Of a DNA stretch of 53,725 nt, positions 9,621 to 18,773 are shown one piece after another (the stretch's first letter is position 1; the number at the start of each line of letters is the position of its first letter). This DNA is from Neptunomonas sp. Lineage in GTDB: Bacteria; Pseudomonadota; Gammaproteobacteria; Pseudomonadales; Balneatricaceae. A model generated the notes under the pieces. The model saw only the letters and a list, made by a program, of their open reading frames with translations, had not been told where the DNA came from and searched no databases. The stretch is taken from assembly GCF_016744175.1 (NCBI RefSeq), contig NZ_JADGEV010000001.1:149973-203697 (forward strand), written 5' to 3'. A program made the position numbers and the translations under genes.

Positions 9621-10798
9621 TGGTTAACTTACTCGTAGTTACGACACTATTCCCTAATAGTGTTCAACATCGTCATGGGATTTTCGTAGAAACTAGATTG
9701 AAAAAAATTCTGGAAACCGGCGAAGTTAACGCAGTTGTTGTTGCGCCCGTTCCATGGTTCCCTCTTAAAAGTAAACATTTCAGTCAGTATTCGCAGTATG
9801 TAGATATACCATCGAAAGAACATAGGAATGGTGTAGATATATATCATCCGCGTTATTTGGTTATCCCTAAAGTTGGAATGCTCATCACACCACTTTTTTT
9901 AGCATTGGCTATTTTTCTTACTATATTTAAGGTAAGAAAACAGGGGTATCAATTTGATTTAATCGATGCTCATTACTTTTATCCAGATGGTGTTGCTGTA
10001 GCAATTGCTTCACACTTTTTGAAGTTGCCATTTGTTATTTCTGCTAGGGGATCAGATATAAATTTAATTCCTAATTATTCAATGCCACGAAAAATGATCT
10101 TATGGGCCGCATCAAAAGCCCATGCATCTATTACTGTTTCTTCTGCATTGAAAGAGAGAATGGTTGCCTTAGGTGCAGAAGAAAAAAAAATACATGTATT
10201 AAGAAATGGAGTTGATGACGTGTTATTTTCTCCGAAAAATTACCAAGAAATGCGCAATAATCTCTCATTAGAAAGCACTACCCTCTTGAGTGTTGGGAAT
10301 TTAACAGAGTTAAAAGGTCACGATCTTATTATAAAAAGTTTGTTAAACCTTCCCGATTGCGAGCTAATTATCGTTGGTGGTGGAGAATTAGATAGGTCAC
10401 TTAAGGCTCTTGTTGATACTTTAGGGTTGTCGGAACGTGTTCGTTTTATGGGAACCTTGAAGCAAGCAGAGTTAGTGGAGGTATACAGCTCGGCTGATTT
10501 GCTGGTACTGGCGTCCAGTCGTGAAGGTTGGGCTAACGTGCTATTAGAAGCAATGGCTTGCGGAACCCCTGTTGTCGCAACTAATGTGGGTGGTACCCCC
10601 GAACTAGTTAAGTCTCCTGAGGCGGGTGTTCTAGTAGAGGAGCGAAGCACTTCTGGTCTAGTTAAGGCTATCAATAAGGCTTTATCATTAAAAGTAGATA
10701 GAGGTTTGACACGAGAATACGCGAAAAAATTCTCATGGGACCAAACGATAAAAAATCAAACTAGTTTATATAAAAGGATAGTGAATATTAATGCGTGA
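9620..10798 (+). CDS. GT4 family glycosyltransferase
   Basis: This 392-aa cytoplasmic GT-B glycosyltransferase has the N-terminus LLVVTTLFPNSVQHRHGIFV and an acceptor half with DLIDAHYFYPDGVAVAIA and ISARGSDINLIPNYS. The donor half has LLSVGNLTELKGHDLIIKSL, LIIVGGGELDRSLKAL and the E-x7-E loop in ASSREGWANVLLEAMACGTP. It resembles GT4 mannosyl- or glucosyltransferases of exopolysaccharide loci, but the sugar cannot be told from sequence. It overlaps the previous gene by one base (TAATG) and the following ligase gene by 8 bases, so it lies inside the core operon. Confidence 0.88.
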   Translation: MVNLLVVTTLFPNSVQHRHGIFVETRLKKILETGEVNAVVVAPVPWFPLKSKHFSQYSQYVDIPSKEHRNGVDIYHPRYLVIPKVGMLITPLFLALAIFLTIFKVRKQGYQFDLIDAHYFYPDGVAVAIASHFLKLPFVISARGSDINLIPNYSMPRKMILWAASKAHASITVSSALKERMVALGAEEKKIHVLRNGVDDVLFSPKNYQEMRNNLSLESTTLLSVGNLTELKGHDLIIKSLLNLPDCELIIVGGGELDRSLKALVDTLGLSERVRFMGTLKQAELVEVYSSADLLVLASSREGWANVLLEAMACGTPVVATNVGGTPELVKSPEAGVLVEERSTSGLVKAINKALSLKVDRGLTREYAKKFSWDQTIKNQTSLYKRIVNINA

Positions 10799-12062
10799 TA
10801 TCCTTATAACATTGATTGTATTTGGAAGCATTCCATTTATTTTGCGCAGACCCTACATAGGGATATTAATGTGGTCATGGTTAAGCTATATGAACCCACA
10901 TAGGTTGGCTTATGGTTTTGCTTACGATATGCCGTTTGCTCAGATTATTGCCATTGTTATTTTTATAGCGTTTGTATTTAATAAAGATAGACAAAAAATC
11001 CCGTTTAGCGGAACGATAGTTGTCTGGGTCTTATTCTTAATATGGGCATCATTAACTACATATTTTGCGATATATCCAGATTTTGCAGCCGACCAATACA
11101 TACGTATTATAAAAATTCAAATTTTTACTTTTTTAACAATGGCTCTAATAACTAACCAAGAAAGAATAAATAAATTAATTTGGGTAATAACACTTTCAAT
11201 AGGGTTCTATAGCATAAAAGGTGGTGTTTTCACTATTTCTTCTGGTGGAGCATTTAGAGTCTGGGGGCCTGCTGGCTCTTTTATAGAAGATAATAATGAG
11301 CTTGCATTAGCGTGCTTAATGATTATCCCACTGATGTATTATCTACTTGTTCAGCTTAATAATCGCTGGGCAAAGTATGCTATGGGAGGCGCCATTTTAT
11401 TAAGTTTAGTATCCGTCATTGGGTCGCAATCACGGGGTGCTCTTATTGCGATTGTTGCAGTGTTGGGATTTTATTGGCTTAAAACAAAAAGTAAGTTTAT
11501 ATCTGCGTTTGCTATCCTGTTTATCGTTGCTGCTGGGTGGAACTTTATGCCTGAAAGTTGGCATGAACGAATGGATACAATAAGTAACTATGAAGAAGAT
11601 GTGTCAGCGATGGGACGTATTAATGCATGGATATACAGTATCAATATAGCGAATGACCGACTTTTAGGAGGAGGGTTTAACTCTTGGTCAAGTAATACAT
11701 ATGCTATGTATTCACCTGACGCTGAGTTGGTGGTTGTCGCACATAGTATTTATTTTAATGTATTAGCCGATCATGGGTGGATAGGGCTTCTTCTGTTTCT
11801 TTTAGTATTAATGTTCACATGGAATAGTTTGTCACGAATTATTAAACGTACTCGTGATGATCCTGGTATGGAACAACAGAATCTATTGGCTAGAATGTTG
11901 CAGATAAGCTTTATTGCATACTTAACAGGCGGTGCATTTTTGAGTCTCTCATATTTTGATTTGCCGTGGCACTTAGTTGCAATAACCTTACTCATAAGTC
12001 ATCAAATTGATATGGAAAATGAAAAGCTTCCGCCAGTAAAATTTAAAAATTCTATGCTTTAA
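10791..12062 (+). CDS. Probable O-glycosylation ligase / Wzy-like polymerase, exosortase A-associated
   Basis: This 423-aa polytopic inner-membrane protein has roughly ten hydrophobic segments. The N-terminus MRDILITLIVFGSIPFILRR and the following SWLSYMNPHRLAYGFAYDMP match the exosortase A-associated O-ligase family (TIGR03097). The large periplasmic loop carries the Wzy_C-type stretch with GGGFNSW and VVAHSIYFNVLADHGWIGLL, including the histidine conserved in O-antigen ligases. It is expected to polymerise the repeat or transfer it to an acceptor in the periplasm. Whether it glycosylates PEP-CTERM proteins is not established. It overlaps the preceding glycosyltransferase by 8 bases. Confidence 0.9.
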   Translation: MRDILITLIVFGSIPFILRRPYIGILMWSWLSYMNPHRLAYGFAYDMPFAQIIAIVIFIAFVFNKDRQKIPFSGTIVVWVLFLIWASLTTYFAIYPDFAADQYIRIIKIQIFTFLTMALITNQERINKLIWVITLSIGFYSIKGGVFTISSGGAFRVWGPAGSFIEDNNELALACLMIIPLMYYLLVQLNNRWAKYAMGGAILLSLVSVIGSQSRGALIAIVAVLGFYWLKTKSKFISAFAILFIVAAGWNFMPESWHERMDTISNYEEDVSAMGRINAWIYSINIANDRLLGGGFNSWSSNTYAMYSPDAELVVVAHSIYFNVLADHGWIGLLLFLLVLMFTWNSLSRIIKRTRDDPGMEQQNLLARMLQISFIAYLTGGAFLSLSYFDLPWHLVAITLLISHQIDMENEKLPPVKFKNSML

Positions 12063-12092
12063 TATTTAAATATGACTTTAGGTGTAAATAAG

Positions 12093-13061
12093 ATGATGCA
12101 GTGCATTTTTAAGGCCCTTAGCGTGGTTGTGCCTTTCATACTAAAGACAAAGGGTAAGCAGCATTTATCAATACTGATTTATCATCGCGTATTGCCTAAA
12201 TATGACTTTATGCGACCATCAGAGCCAACAGTAGAAGAGTTTGATTGGCAGATGTCGATTATCTCACGTTACTTTAATCCTCTTTCATTGGCTGATGCTT
12301 TAGAGTTAATGAATCGAGGCGAATTGCCCGAAAATGCGATATGCGTAACTTTTGATGATGGCTATGCTGATAATGAAAGTTGTGCTTTACCTATTCTGAA
12401 AAAATGGCATATTCCTGCTACTGTGTTTATATCTACAGGCTTTATAAATGGAGGCCGCATGTGGAATGACACGGTGGTTGAGACTCTTAAAGGAATAGAT
12501 AAGCATCTCGATTTACAAAAACTAGGGCTCGGTGAGTATACACTTCATGATCAAGAGTCCAAAAAAATAGCAGCACAGGAGATTCTTACAGAAATTAAAC
12601 ATCGTGAGATAGAAAGTAGAGCAGAGGCCGTTGAGTTTATAGAATCTCTAGCAGAGCATACCCTTCCTCGTGATTTGATGCTTACAGACCAGCAAATTAA
12701 GAACTTGTCAGATGCCGGGGTTGAGATTGGTGGCCATACAGTTAGTCATCCGATATTAGCAAAACTAGATAACGCTCAAGCTAAGCAAGAAATATTTGAT
12801 GGGAAAAAATGCTTAGAAAATATTATTAATAAAAAGATAAAGTATTTTGCATACCCAAACGGGAAATTAGGCCACGATTATTTGGAAAATCAGATTAGAA
12901 TCGTAAAAGAAGCTGGATTTGAAGCTGCGGTTTCTACTACATGGGGAGTATCTACGCGCAATAGTGATTGTTATCAGCTTGCGCGTTTTACACCGTGGGA
13001 TAAGAGGGCAGATAAGTTTTTCTTGAGATTATTACTAAATCAAAAAAAGGTAAAATTTTGA
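12093..13061 (+). CDS. Polysaccharide deacetylase family protein (NodB domain)
   Basis: This second NodB-fold deacetylase (322 aa from 12093) carries ISILIYHRVLP near the N-terminus, motif 1 VTFDDGYADNE and PATVFISTGFINGGRMWND. The metal histidines are in EIGGHTVSHPILAKL, and FAYPNGK follows. The N-terminus is hydrophobic (CIFKALSVVVPFIL), suggesting membrane attachment or an uncleaved signal. An ATG exists at 12072, but TAGGTG lies at ribosome-site distance from 12093, so I prefer the latter. It probably deacetylates a sugar of the exopolysaccharide. It closes the plus-strand core and ends 3 bases from the convergent TPR gene. Confidence 0.88.
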   Translation: MMQCIFKALSVVVPFILKTKGKQHLSILIYHRVLPKYDFMRPSEPTVEEFDWQMSIISRYFNPLSLADALELMNRGELPENAICVTFDDGYADNESCALPILKKWHIPATVFISTGFINGGRMWNDTVVETLKGIDKHLDLQKLGLGEYTLHDQESKKIAAQEILTEIKHREIESRAEAVEFIESLAEHTLPRDLMLTDQQIKNLSDAGVEIGGHTVSHPILAKLDNAQAKQEIFDGKKCLENIINKKIKYFAYPNGKLGHDYLENQIRIVKEAGFEAAVSTTWGVSTRNSDCYQLARFTPWDKRADKFFLRLLLNQKKVKF

Positions 13062-13064
13062 TTT

Positions 13065-13754
13065 TTACCAATGTCCTGATTTTTTAAGCCTTTTCATTAG
13101 ACCTTTTAGAGGGAACTTTTGAGCATAGGCTTTTAGAGCATATACTTTGGCTTCATCAAACCGTTCCATTTCTATGAAGAGCAGGCCAAGATTATATTGA
13201 ATTTCTGCACTACCTGCTGATTGTTGTTCTGCTTTTTTATACTGAATAAGGGCGTTATCAAAGTCCCCTATTTTATGCAGCAAAATTCCATAAAGCATAA
13301 ATGATGATGCATCTTTCGGAGAAAAGTTAATAGCACGTTGTAAGTAGCATTCAGCAGGCGTACTCATTTTTTGTTTATAATGTTTTGCTCCATAGAGAGT
13401 TCTCAGCTTGATGACTGAATTCAGGGCACGATGATGATTTGGGAAAGCTCTAAGAGTATAGTCAATGTCGCCATAGAGGTTGTATTTTTGCTTAGCACCA
13501 CCTCGTAAGCTTTCAACATTTTCGTTAAAGTGAGCTCCCTCAACTAGGCCTAATTGCTTTGTGAGTTGGCTTCGCTGTGTATAGTCGTACGGACCATAAT
13601 TTTGCCCTTTCCCTTGACATGAACTACCCGCTAAGGTGTCTCCTATCCATGGTGCACTAGTTTTACTACTATTTGCATGTGCTGAGATACAAAAAACAAG
13701 GAGACAGCTACCTAATAAAATTTTGTAGTTTCGTGAAAAAGATAAAAAAAACAT
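13065..13754 (-). CDS. Exported TPR-repeat protein of unknown role
   Basis: This 229-aa protein has an N-terminal signal peptide (residues 1-27, hydrophobic YKILLGSCLLVFCISAHA). The mature region begins with an unassigned stretch. TPR-like helices follow in residues 120-215, with SSFMLYGILLHKIGDFDNAL and EIQYNLGLLFIEMERFDEAK. AGGAG stands about 10 bases before the ATG. It is convergent with the deacetylase gene, leaving only 3 bases and no room for a separate terminator. Small exported TPR proteins recur in XrtA loci and may act as envelope scaffolds, but I cannot assign a function from sequence. Confidence 0.8.
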   Translation of the reverse strand: MFFLSFSRNYKILLGSCLLVFCISAHANSSKTSAPWIGDTLAGSSCQGKGQNYGPYDYTQRSQLTKQLGLVEGAHFNENVESLRGGAKQKYNLYGDIDYTLRAFPNHHRALNSVIKLRTLYGAKHYKQKMSTPAECYLQRAINFSPKDASSFMLYGILLHKIGDFDNALIQYKKAEQQSAGSAEIQYNLGLLFIEMERFDEAKVYALKAYAQKFPLKGLMKRLKKSGHW

Positions 13755-13837
13755 GATAATATGCTCCTACTTGTATCCAGCCCTATGATAAACAGAAATA
13801 TATTTTCAGGCAAATATAGTTTTTGAAAAATTAGTAT

Positions 13838-15154
13838 ATGCATTTTAGAGAACTTATGAATAAGTATTTTAAGAAAATTAAAGAAGCTGTTAACTGGAGT
13901 TTATACGTATTATTTCTTAAATTAGTATCATTAAGGAAAAGTAAAAATAAACACGATGTTAATACTACATTAATCAAAGATTACTCTTTAATGCAGCATG
14001 ACGATGTCTTTTGGTTTTTTTGTTCTACTATAGGTGAGTTGAATGCATGTGCTCCTTTTATAAATCGTAAATATATGAACGGAAAAGTAGTTATTTTGAC
14101 CGATAGGATTTTTTATAAATCCTCATATTTAGATAAGTTCCCTGATTCATTAGTTGTTGAGGTCAATTCTGATGATAATCAAATTAGTTCACTATTAAAA
14201 ATTTTGGTTCCAAATGACTTTTATGTTTGTGAAATACCATGTTCACCAAATGATGCACCTTGTCGATTACCGTATGAGATATTACGTGAAATAAAAAATA
14301 AAAAAGTGAATATGTTTATAATCAATGGTTGGTTGTATGAAAATGAACCGGCATGTATTCAAGATAAAGTTGAACGGTATTTATTTAGGACACAGTATTT
14401 TGATATATTTGATGGGATTGCTGTTCAAACTAATGAGATAAAACGCCGAATGGTAGAAATTGGGGCTGATAGTAAAAAAATCGAAGTTACAGGTAATATG
14501 AAATTTGACGCGATAAACAATTTAGCTACTACTGCTCATGATGCAATATCGAATAGTTTAATTGCGACATTAATGAAGCATAATAATGTTATTGTTGCCG
14601 GGTGCTTAATTGATGAAGATGAGTATAGAAAGGTTACGAAAGCATTTGTTGATGTGTTAATTGGTACACCAGATGCCGTATATGTTCTTGTACCACGGCA
14701 TCCTGAAAAGAATGAGCAATTAGAAATAATAACAAAGATTCTTAGCGAATATGGCATGAGCTATATTTTTAAGAGTAGTATATTGAAAATAACAGATTTT
14801 AATCATCAGGTATTAATTTTAGATACAATTGGTGAATTAAGAAATTTCTATGAATGCGGTTCCATTTGTTATGTTGGTAAAGATCACAATGTTTTAGAGC
14901 CACTGTTTTTAGGAAAGAAAGTTGTTGTGCCGGATGGTTGGAATAAAAAATACCCGAGTTATCCTGTTTTTGACATAGCAAGGGAGAATGGATTACTTGC
15001 GATTGATTCAGAAGATAGCCTCGGAGTACTTTTTTCCGAGCAGCTAAGAAATAACATAGATAAATCTAATGAAGTAAAAACGTGCCTTCAAAAATTATCT
15101 GGTGCAACAATAAGAAATGATAGCTTTATTAACAAACTTACCTGTGGCGTTTAA
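13838..15154 (+). CDS. Kdo-transferase-like (WaaA/GT30-type) glycosyltransferase
   Basis: This 438-aa protein resembles 3-deoxy-D-manno-octulosonic acid transferases. It has STIGELNACAPFINR near residue 65, aligning with the GE(I/L)xAxxPLI region of WaaA, then IEVTGNMKFDAI, VYVLVPRHPEKNEQLE and LILDTIGELRNFYECGSICY. A terminal VLEPLFLGKKVVVPDGWN matches the WaaA substrate loop pattern. The hydrophobic N-terminus (ALYVLFLKLVSL-like, about residue 25) could anchor it. Its base composition is AT-rich, unlike the core operon. In this setting it may transfer Kdo or another ulosonic acid into the exopolysaccharide rather than into lipid A. The start may instead be the ATG at 13856. Confidence 0.7.
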   Translation: MHFRELMNKYFKKIKEAVNWSLYVLFLKLVSLRKSKNKHDVNTTLIKDYSLMQHDDVFWFFCSTIGELNACAPFINRKYMNGKVVILTDRIFYKSSYLDKFPDSLVVEVNSDDNQISSLLKILVPNDFYVCEIPCSPNDAPCRLPYEILREIKNKKVNMFIINGWLYENEPACIQDKVERYLFRTQYFDIFDGIAVQTNEIKRRMVEIGADSKKIEVTGNMKFDAINNLATTAHDAISNSLIATLMKHNNVIVAGCLIDEDEYRKVTKAFVDVLIGTPDAVYVLVPRHPEKNEQLEIITKILSEYGMSYIFKSSILKITDFNHQVLILDTIGELRNFYECGSICYVGKDHNVLEPLFLGKKVVVPDGWNKKYPSYPVFDIARENGLLAIDSEDSLGVLFSEQLRNNIDKSNEVKTCLQKLSGATIRNDSFINKLTCGV

Positions 15155-15157
15155 TTT

Positions 15158-16573
15158 GTGAATAATCTTAAAAAATCACTGGTGCTCTCATTTGCTCAAA
15201 AATACAGTGAACTTCTGATTGGTTTTTGTGCAAGTGTGATTTTAGCAAGATTACTCATACCAGAAGAGGTAGGGTTATATTCTATAGTTGCAACAATTAT
15301 TGTAATTGCACATATGATTCGAGATTTCGGCGTGTCTTCCTATATAGTTCAAGAAGATGACTTGACAGATGAAAAATTGATATCTGCATTTCTTGTTACA
15401 TTTACTTGGTCATATACAATTGCATTATTATTATTTTTGAACGCTCAAAATATAGCTGACTTTTTTGAACGTGAAGAAATAAATATCATAATTAATCACG
15501 TTCTTTTCAACTTTCTTATTATACCCTTTGGATCAGTGTCATTAAGTTTATTACGGAAGGATATGAATTTTTCAGCCTTATTTAAGGTTAATGTTACATC
15601 CGCTTTAGTCGGTGCAATAGTTTCTGTTAGCTTGGCGTTTAATGGCTTTAGTTTTATGAGCTTAGTGTGGGGAAGCATTGCTACTACATTTACTACTGTT
15701 TGTTTGAGCTCATTTTTTAGAAAAAAAATTAAGTTAGTATTTCCAAGTTCGAATAATATTAAAAATGTTTTCATGTTTGGCTCAAAATCCTCATACATAT
15801 ATATATTGTTCATGTCTGTAAGCCAGTTACCTGAGATTATTATTGGAAAGTTTTTCGGGATGGTAAATGTAGGACTCTATAGCCGTGCCAATGGTTTGGT
15901 AATGTTGTTTCATATGGGGGTTATGCAAGGAATTGTCCCTGTTTTGTTACCACACCTAGTAAACGAAATGAAAAAGAAAGGAGATATTAAACAAGAATAT
16001 TTAAAGTGTGTTAACTATATTTGTATTGTTGCATGGCCATTTTTTATATTTTTAGCATTAATGAGTGAAAAGATAATAAGCTTTTTATATGGAGCTAATT
16101 GGGTTTTGGCAGCGCCGCTAGTAACATGGCTAGCATTAGCTGGTGCAATAGTATCGGTTTACTCAATTAATACGCATGTGTTTGTTGCGACTAAAAATAT
16201 TAATTCAGATGTTAAAAATCAGTCTATTTCTCAAGCGCTTTCATTCATTATTATAATAGCGGCATCTTTCTTTAGTCTTCAAATACTATTGATGAGTATT
16301 GTATTGGCTCGATTAGTCAGCCTTATTGTTTCAACTTACTATCTTTGCAGTGCAACAAATATGGTAGCTTACGATATATTTTCAACTTTAGTGAAACCTT
16401 TTGCGGTGACAGTGATTAGCTTTATTTCAATTTATTATATCTCCAGATTGGAATATCTAAATAATGTTAGTGATTTTTTCGCTTTATTAATTTCTGGGAC
16501 CCTATTCGTTTTGGTTTGGTTTATATCATTAAAATTTGTAAAGTCCGATATTATAGATGCTGTAATGAAATAG
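15158..16573 (+). CDS. Wzx-type lipopolysaccharide/exopolysaccharide flippase
   Basis: This 471-aa polytopic protein of the MATE/MOP superfamily is WzxC/RfbX-like, with about 12 hydrophobic segments. The N-terminus SLVLSFAQKYSELLIGFCAS and VILARLLIPEEVGLYSIVAT is the classic start of these flippases. FGMVNVGLYSRANGLVML is the equally typical central motif. It would flip undecaprenyl-linked repeats across the inner membrane for the ligase/polymerase. It starts at GTG (15158), 3 bases after the Kdo-transferase-like gene, so the two are cotranscribed. The codons are AT-rich. Confidence 0.9.
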   Translation: MNNLKKSLVLSFAQKYSELLIGFCASVILARLLIPEEVGLYSIVATIIVIAHMIRDFGVSSYIVQEDDLTDEKLISAFLVTFTWSYTIALLLFLNAQNIADFFEREEINIIINHVLFNFLIIPFGSVSLSLLRKDMNFSALFKVNVTSALVGAIVSVSLAFNGFSFMSLVWGSIATTFTTVCLSSFFRKKIKLVFPSSNNIKNVFMFGSKSSYIYILFMSVSQLPEIIIGKFFGMVNVGLYSRANGLVMLFHMGVMQGIVPVLLPHLVNEMKKKGDIKQEYLKCVNYICIVAWPFFIFLALMSEKIISFLYGANWVLAAPLVTWLALAGAIVSVYSINTHVFVATKNINSDVKNQSISQALSFIIIIAASFFSLQILLMSIVLARLVSLIVSTYYLCSATNMVAYDIFSTLVKPFAVTVISFISIYYISRLEYLNNVSDFFALLISGTLFVLVWFISLKFVKSDIIDAVMK

Positions 16574-16578
16574 TGAGA

Positions 16579-16596
16579 ATGCACATGGAAGTGCAT
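16579..16596. terminator. Short hairpin between convergent genes
   Basis: ATGCAC and GTGCAT form a 6-bp stem around ATGGAA in the 47-base gap between the flippase stop and the oxygenase stop. There is no clear T tract, so termination is only possible. Confidence 0.3.
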
Positions 16597-16620
16597 CCCT
16601 GGTTTCCATAACAAGTAAAT

Positions 16621-17505
16621 TTACTTTATATACTTAGATAAGCGCCACCCTAAAGGTATAGAAGATAATTTATCCTTTATTTTTAACTTTAAAGGAAGCT
16701 CTAACTCAAATAGATCAAAAGGAACATCGCAGCAAAAGTTTATATGTCTTCGAGTTAAATTCGTTGGGCTTCTTTGGCTTACTGCGTGTATCGATTTAGG
16801 TGAGTTAAGAAACAACACTAATGTGTTTTCTTTATATGGGGCAGTACTTACAACTGTAATTAATTCGGAATCGATTTCTGCTGGCAATTCAGAAATTTTA
16901 ACTGAAGACGAACTAGGGTAAAGATTGCTAGTTGCCCGGCATACATTGAGGTCACTCCCTATCGAAGAATCCCCATCTTGTCTGAAATATAAGAGAGCTG
17001 CAAATAATTCAGAGGGTCTGTCTATATGAGGCCCACGGACTGTTCTGACTTTTTGGGAATAGTTTACATAAAATTGGCATTCCATAGAAATATCAGCACC
17101 TGGAGCAAGGGTATCGCTTCTTCCTCCAGGTCTCATACTAACTCTGAATTTATCAATTGAGGTACCAATTTTATCCTCGAGTGTTGGGTTAAGTGCTAGT
17201 ATGGAATCTCCAACAACTTCAACTAATTCGTCGAAGAATTCTTTTGAGGTATGATGTCTAAAGAAAGTTTTCCATGTAGCGTGTATTTTATCATCTTCCA
17301 AAACTTTGCACGCAGGATAGTCATACCATGTATCCTGTAGGTCTCTTCCATCTACTATAGTCTCATCATTTGGGAAGTTATCCTGTAATTCATTAAAAAT
17401 ATCTTTATCTAAGGCGTTTTCTATAATGATATGAGGGTATGGCTCTAAAACTAATTGTGAGCTACTTACATTGGAAAGTATGCTTAGTTTATTCTTTAAA
17501 TTCAT
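16621..17505 (-). CDS. 2-oxoglutarate/Fe(II)-dependent oxygenase-like protein
   Basis: This 294-aa protein shows the double-stranded beta-helix oxygenase pattern. The facial triad appears as H160-x-D162 in RGPHIDRPSE and a distal H240 in SPKSIHAVSQRS, and R252 twelve residues later could bind 2-oxoglutarate. YPHIIIENALDKDIFNEL at the N-terminus is typical of prolyl-hydroxylase-like proteins. It may hydroxylate a sugar or a nucleotide-linked intermediate of the polysaccharide; the substrate is unknown. AAGGA lies 8 bases before the ATG at 17505, which decides the start over the TTG at 17511. It is transcribed against the flippase in the AT-rich segment. Confidence 0.7.
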   Translation of the reverse strand: MNLKNKLSILSNVSSSQLVLEPYPHIIIENALDKDIFNELQDNFPNDETIVDGRDLQDTWYDYPACKVLEDDKIHATWKTFFRHHTSKEFFDELVEVVGDSILALNPTLEDKIGTSIDKFRVSMRPGGRSDTLAPGADISMECQFYVNYSQKVRTVRGPHIDRPSELFAALLYFRQDGDSSIGSDLNVCRATSNLYPSSSSVKISELPAEIDSELITVVSTAPYKENTLVLFLNSPKSIHAVSQRSPTNLTRRHINFCCDVPFDLFELELPLKLKIKDKLSSIPLGWRLSKYIK

Positions 17506-17593
17506 AATCAAAATCCTTATAAATTATCTTAATCGTAAATGATTATTTCATTTACTCTAATAAATCAAGTATATTACGCAATACTGTTAATTA

Positions 17594-17610
17594 ATATCTT
17601 GATGAGATAT
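17594..17610. repeat. Inverted repeat ATATCT-N5-AGATAT
   Basis: This perfect 6-bp inverted repeat with a 5-base spacer lies in the divergent region between the oxygenase and acyltransferase genes, two bases before a 14-bp palindrome. Its form suggests an operator half of a paired site. Confidence 0.45.
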
Positions 17611-17611
17611 G

Positions 17612-17625
17612 CACATTATAATGTG
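17612..17625. promoter_or_regulatory. Perfect 14-bp palindrome overlapping a TATAAT box
   Basis: CACATTATAATGTG is its own reverse complement, and the flanks TAT/ATA extend the symmetry. TATAAT at its centre could be a -10 box for either divergent gene, so a bound dimer would block transcription. No clear -35 box at 17-bp spacing was found. Confidence 0.4.
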
Positions 17626-17693
17626 TATACTCTTAATCGAAAAGAAACTCCATATACATTTACAGATTTGTTTTCTTATAATGAGACATTTTG

Positions 17694-18731
17694 ATGAAAA
17701 CTATAGATCATCGGTTTTATGAGTTAGATGTTTTACGTTTTATAGCCGCATTTTTTGTTGTGCTTTATCATTACGCTTTCCGAATGTGGAATATGGAGAG
17801 CGCTACAGGAATGCCATTTCCATTTCTTAGTCAAATCTTCAAATATGGTTATTTAGGGGTTGATGCTTTTTTTATCATAAGCGGCTTTGTTATTATTATG
17901 TCAGCAGATAACCGAAGCGTTTCTAGTTTTATTTCTTCACGTATAGTTCGTTTGTATCCAGCTTATTGGGTTTGTACTATTTTTGTTTTCATTGGTTATA
18001 TTGTTTGGACCCCATTGGTACTATCTGATAATTATTTAGACTTTATAGTAAATTTTACAATGTTTCACTCGTGGTTCTCTATAAAAGATATAAATCCAGT
18101 TTATTGGACATTGGCCATTGAACTACAGTTTTATATAATAATAGCATTAGTGATTTACCTGAAGGTTTATAGGTTCTTTTCTATAATACTAGGAGTGTGG
18201 CTTTTAGTTTCAATATCTTCATATTATTTTGATTTTAATATTTGGATTAAAACTATCTTTATGGTTGAGTGGAGCCATTATTTTATTGTAGGGTGTGTTT
18301 TTTATTTGATTCGCCGTGATGGCATATCATTATATAAATTACTTCTTGTGTTATTAGCTTTATATCAGTCATTGAAGTTGAGTTATTGGTATATGCTTTT
18401 AAAAGAGCGCTTAACTTCTGTAGATTTTAATCCGATTGTTGGACTTTCATTTATTGTAATACTCTATGCTTTTTTTACTTTAATGTCCTTGGGTAAAATT
18501 AGATTTGATTTTAAAGCAGTTTCTGCAGTTGGGGTTTTAACTTATCCGTTATACTTAATTCATACATTGGGTCAGATTTGGCTTGAGGAATATCTGAATG
18601 ATAACAATAAGTATTTTTTAATTTTTGTCATAGTCATTATAATGTTATTTTTTTCTTGGTTGATTAACAAGTACTTAGAAATTCCTTTAGCTAAAAGATT
18701 GAAGTATTTGTTACCAAAAATAAATAAATAA
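17694..18731 (+). CDS. Acyltransferase 3 (OafA/YrhL-type) membrane O-acyltransferase
   Basis: This 345-aa inner-membrane protein has about ten transmembrane segments. It carries the acyltransferase-3 signature: LDVLRFIAAFFVVLYHYAFR (with the catalytic-type histidine), FKYGYLGVDAFFIISGFVII, SRIVRLYPAYWVCTIF and INPVYWTLAIELQFYI. It is expected to O-acetylate a sugar of the exopolysaccharide at the membrane. The ATG at 17694 follows an in-frame TTG at 17691. It sits in the AT-rich segment, downstream of a pair of palindromes (17594-17625). A second, divergent paralogue is encoded at 19911-20906. Confidence 0.9.
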   Translation: MKTIDHRFYELDVLRFIAAFFVVLYHYAFRMWNMESATGMPFPFLSQIFKYGYLGVDAFFIISGFVIIMSADNRSVSSFISSRIVRLYPAYWVCTIFVFIGYIVWTPLVLSDNYLDFIVNFTMFHSWFSIKDINPVYWTLAIELQFYIIIALVIYLKVYRFFSIILGVWLLVSISSYYFDFNIWIKTIFMVEWSHYFIVGCVFYLIRRDGISLYKLLLVLLALYQSLKLSYWYMLLKERLTSVDFNPIVGLSFIVILYAFFTLMSLGKIRFDFKAVSAVGVLTYPLYLIHTLGQIWLEEYLNDNNKYFLIFVIVIIMLFFSWLINKYLEIPLAKRLKYLLPKINK

Positions 18732-18773
18732 TATTTGAGTATAATTATTAATTTTAAATCATGAGTGTCTCAC

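Noticed and set aside
10318-10674. Minus-strand open frame of 118 codons in a glycosyltransferase
   Set aside because: The plus-strand gene has clear GT4 motifs across this stretch; the minus frame is serine/threonine-rich shadow translation.
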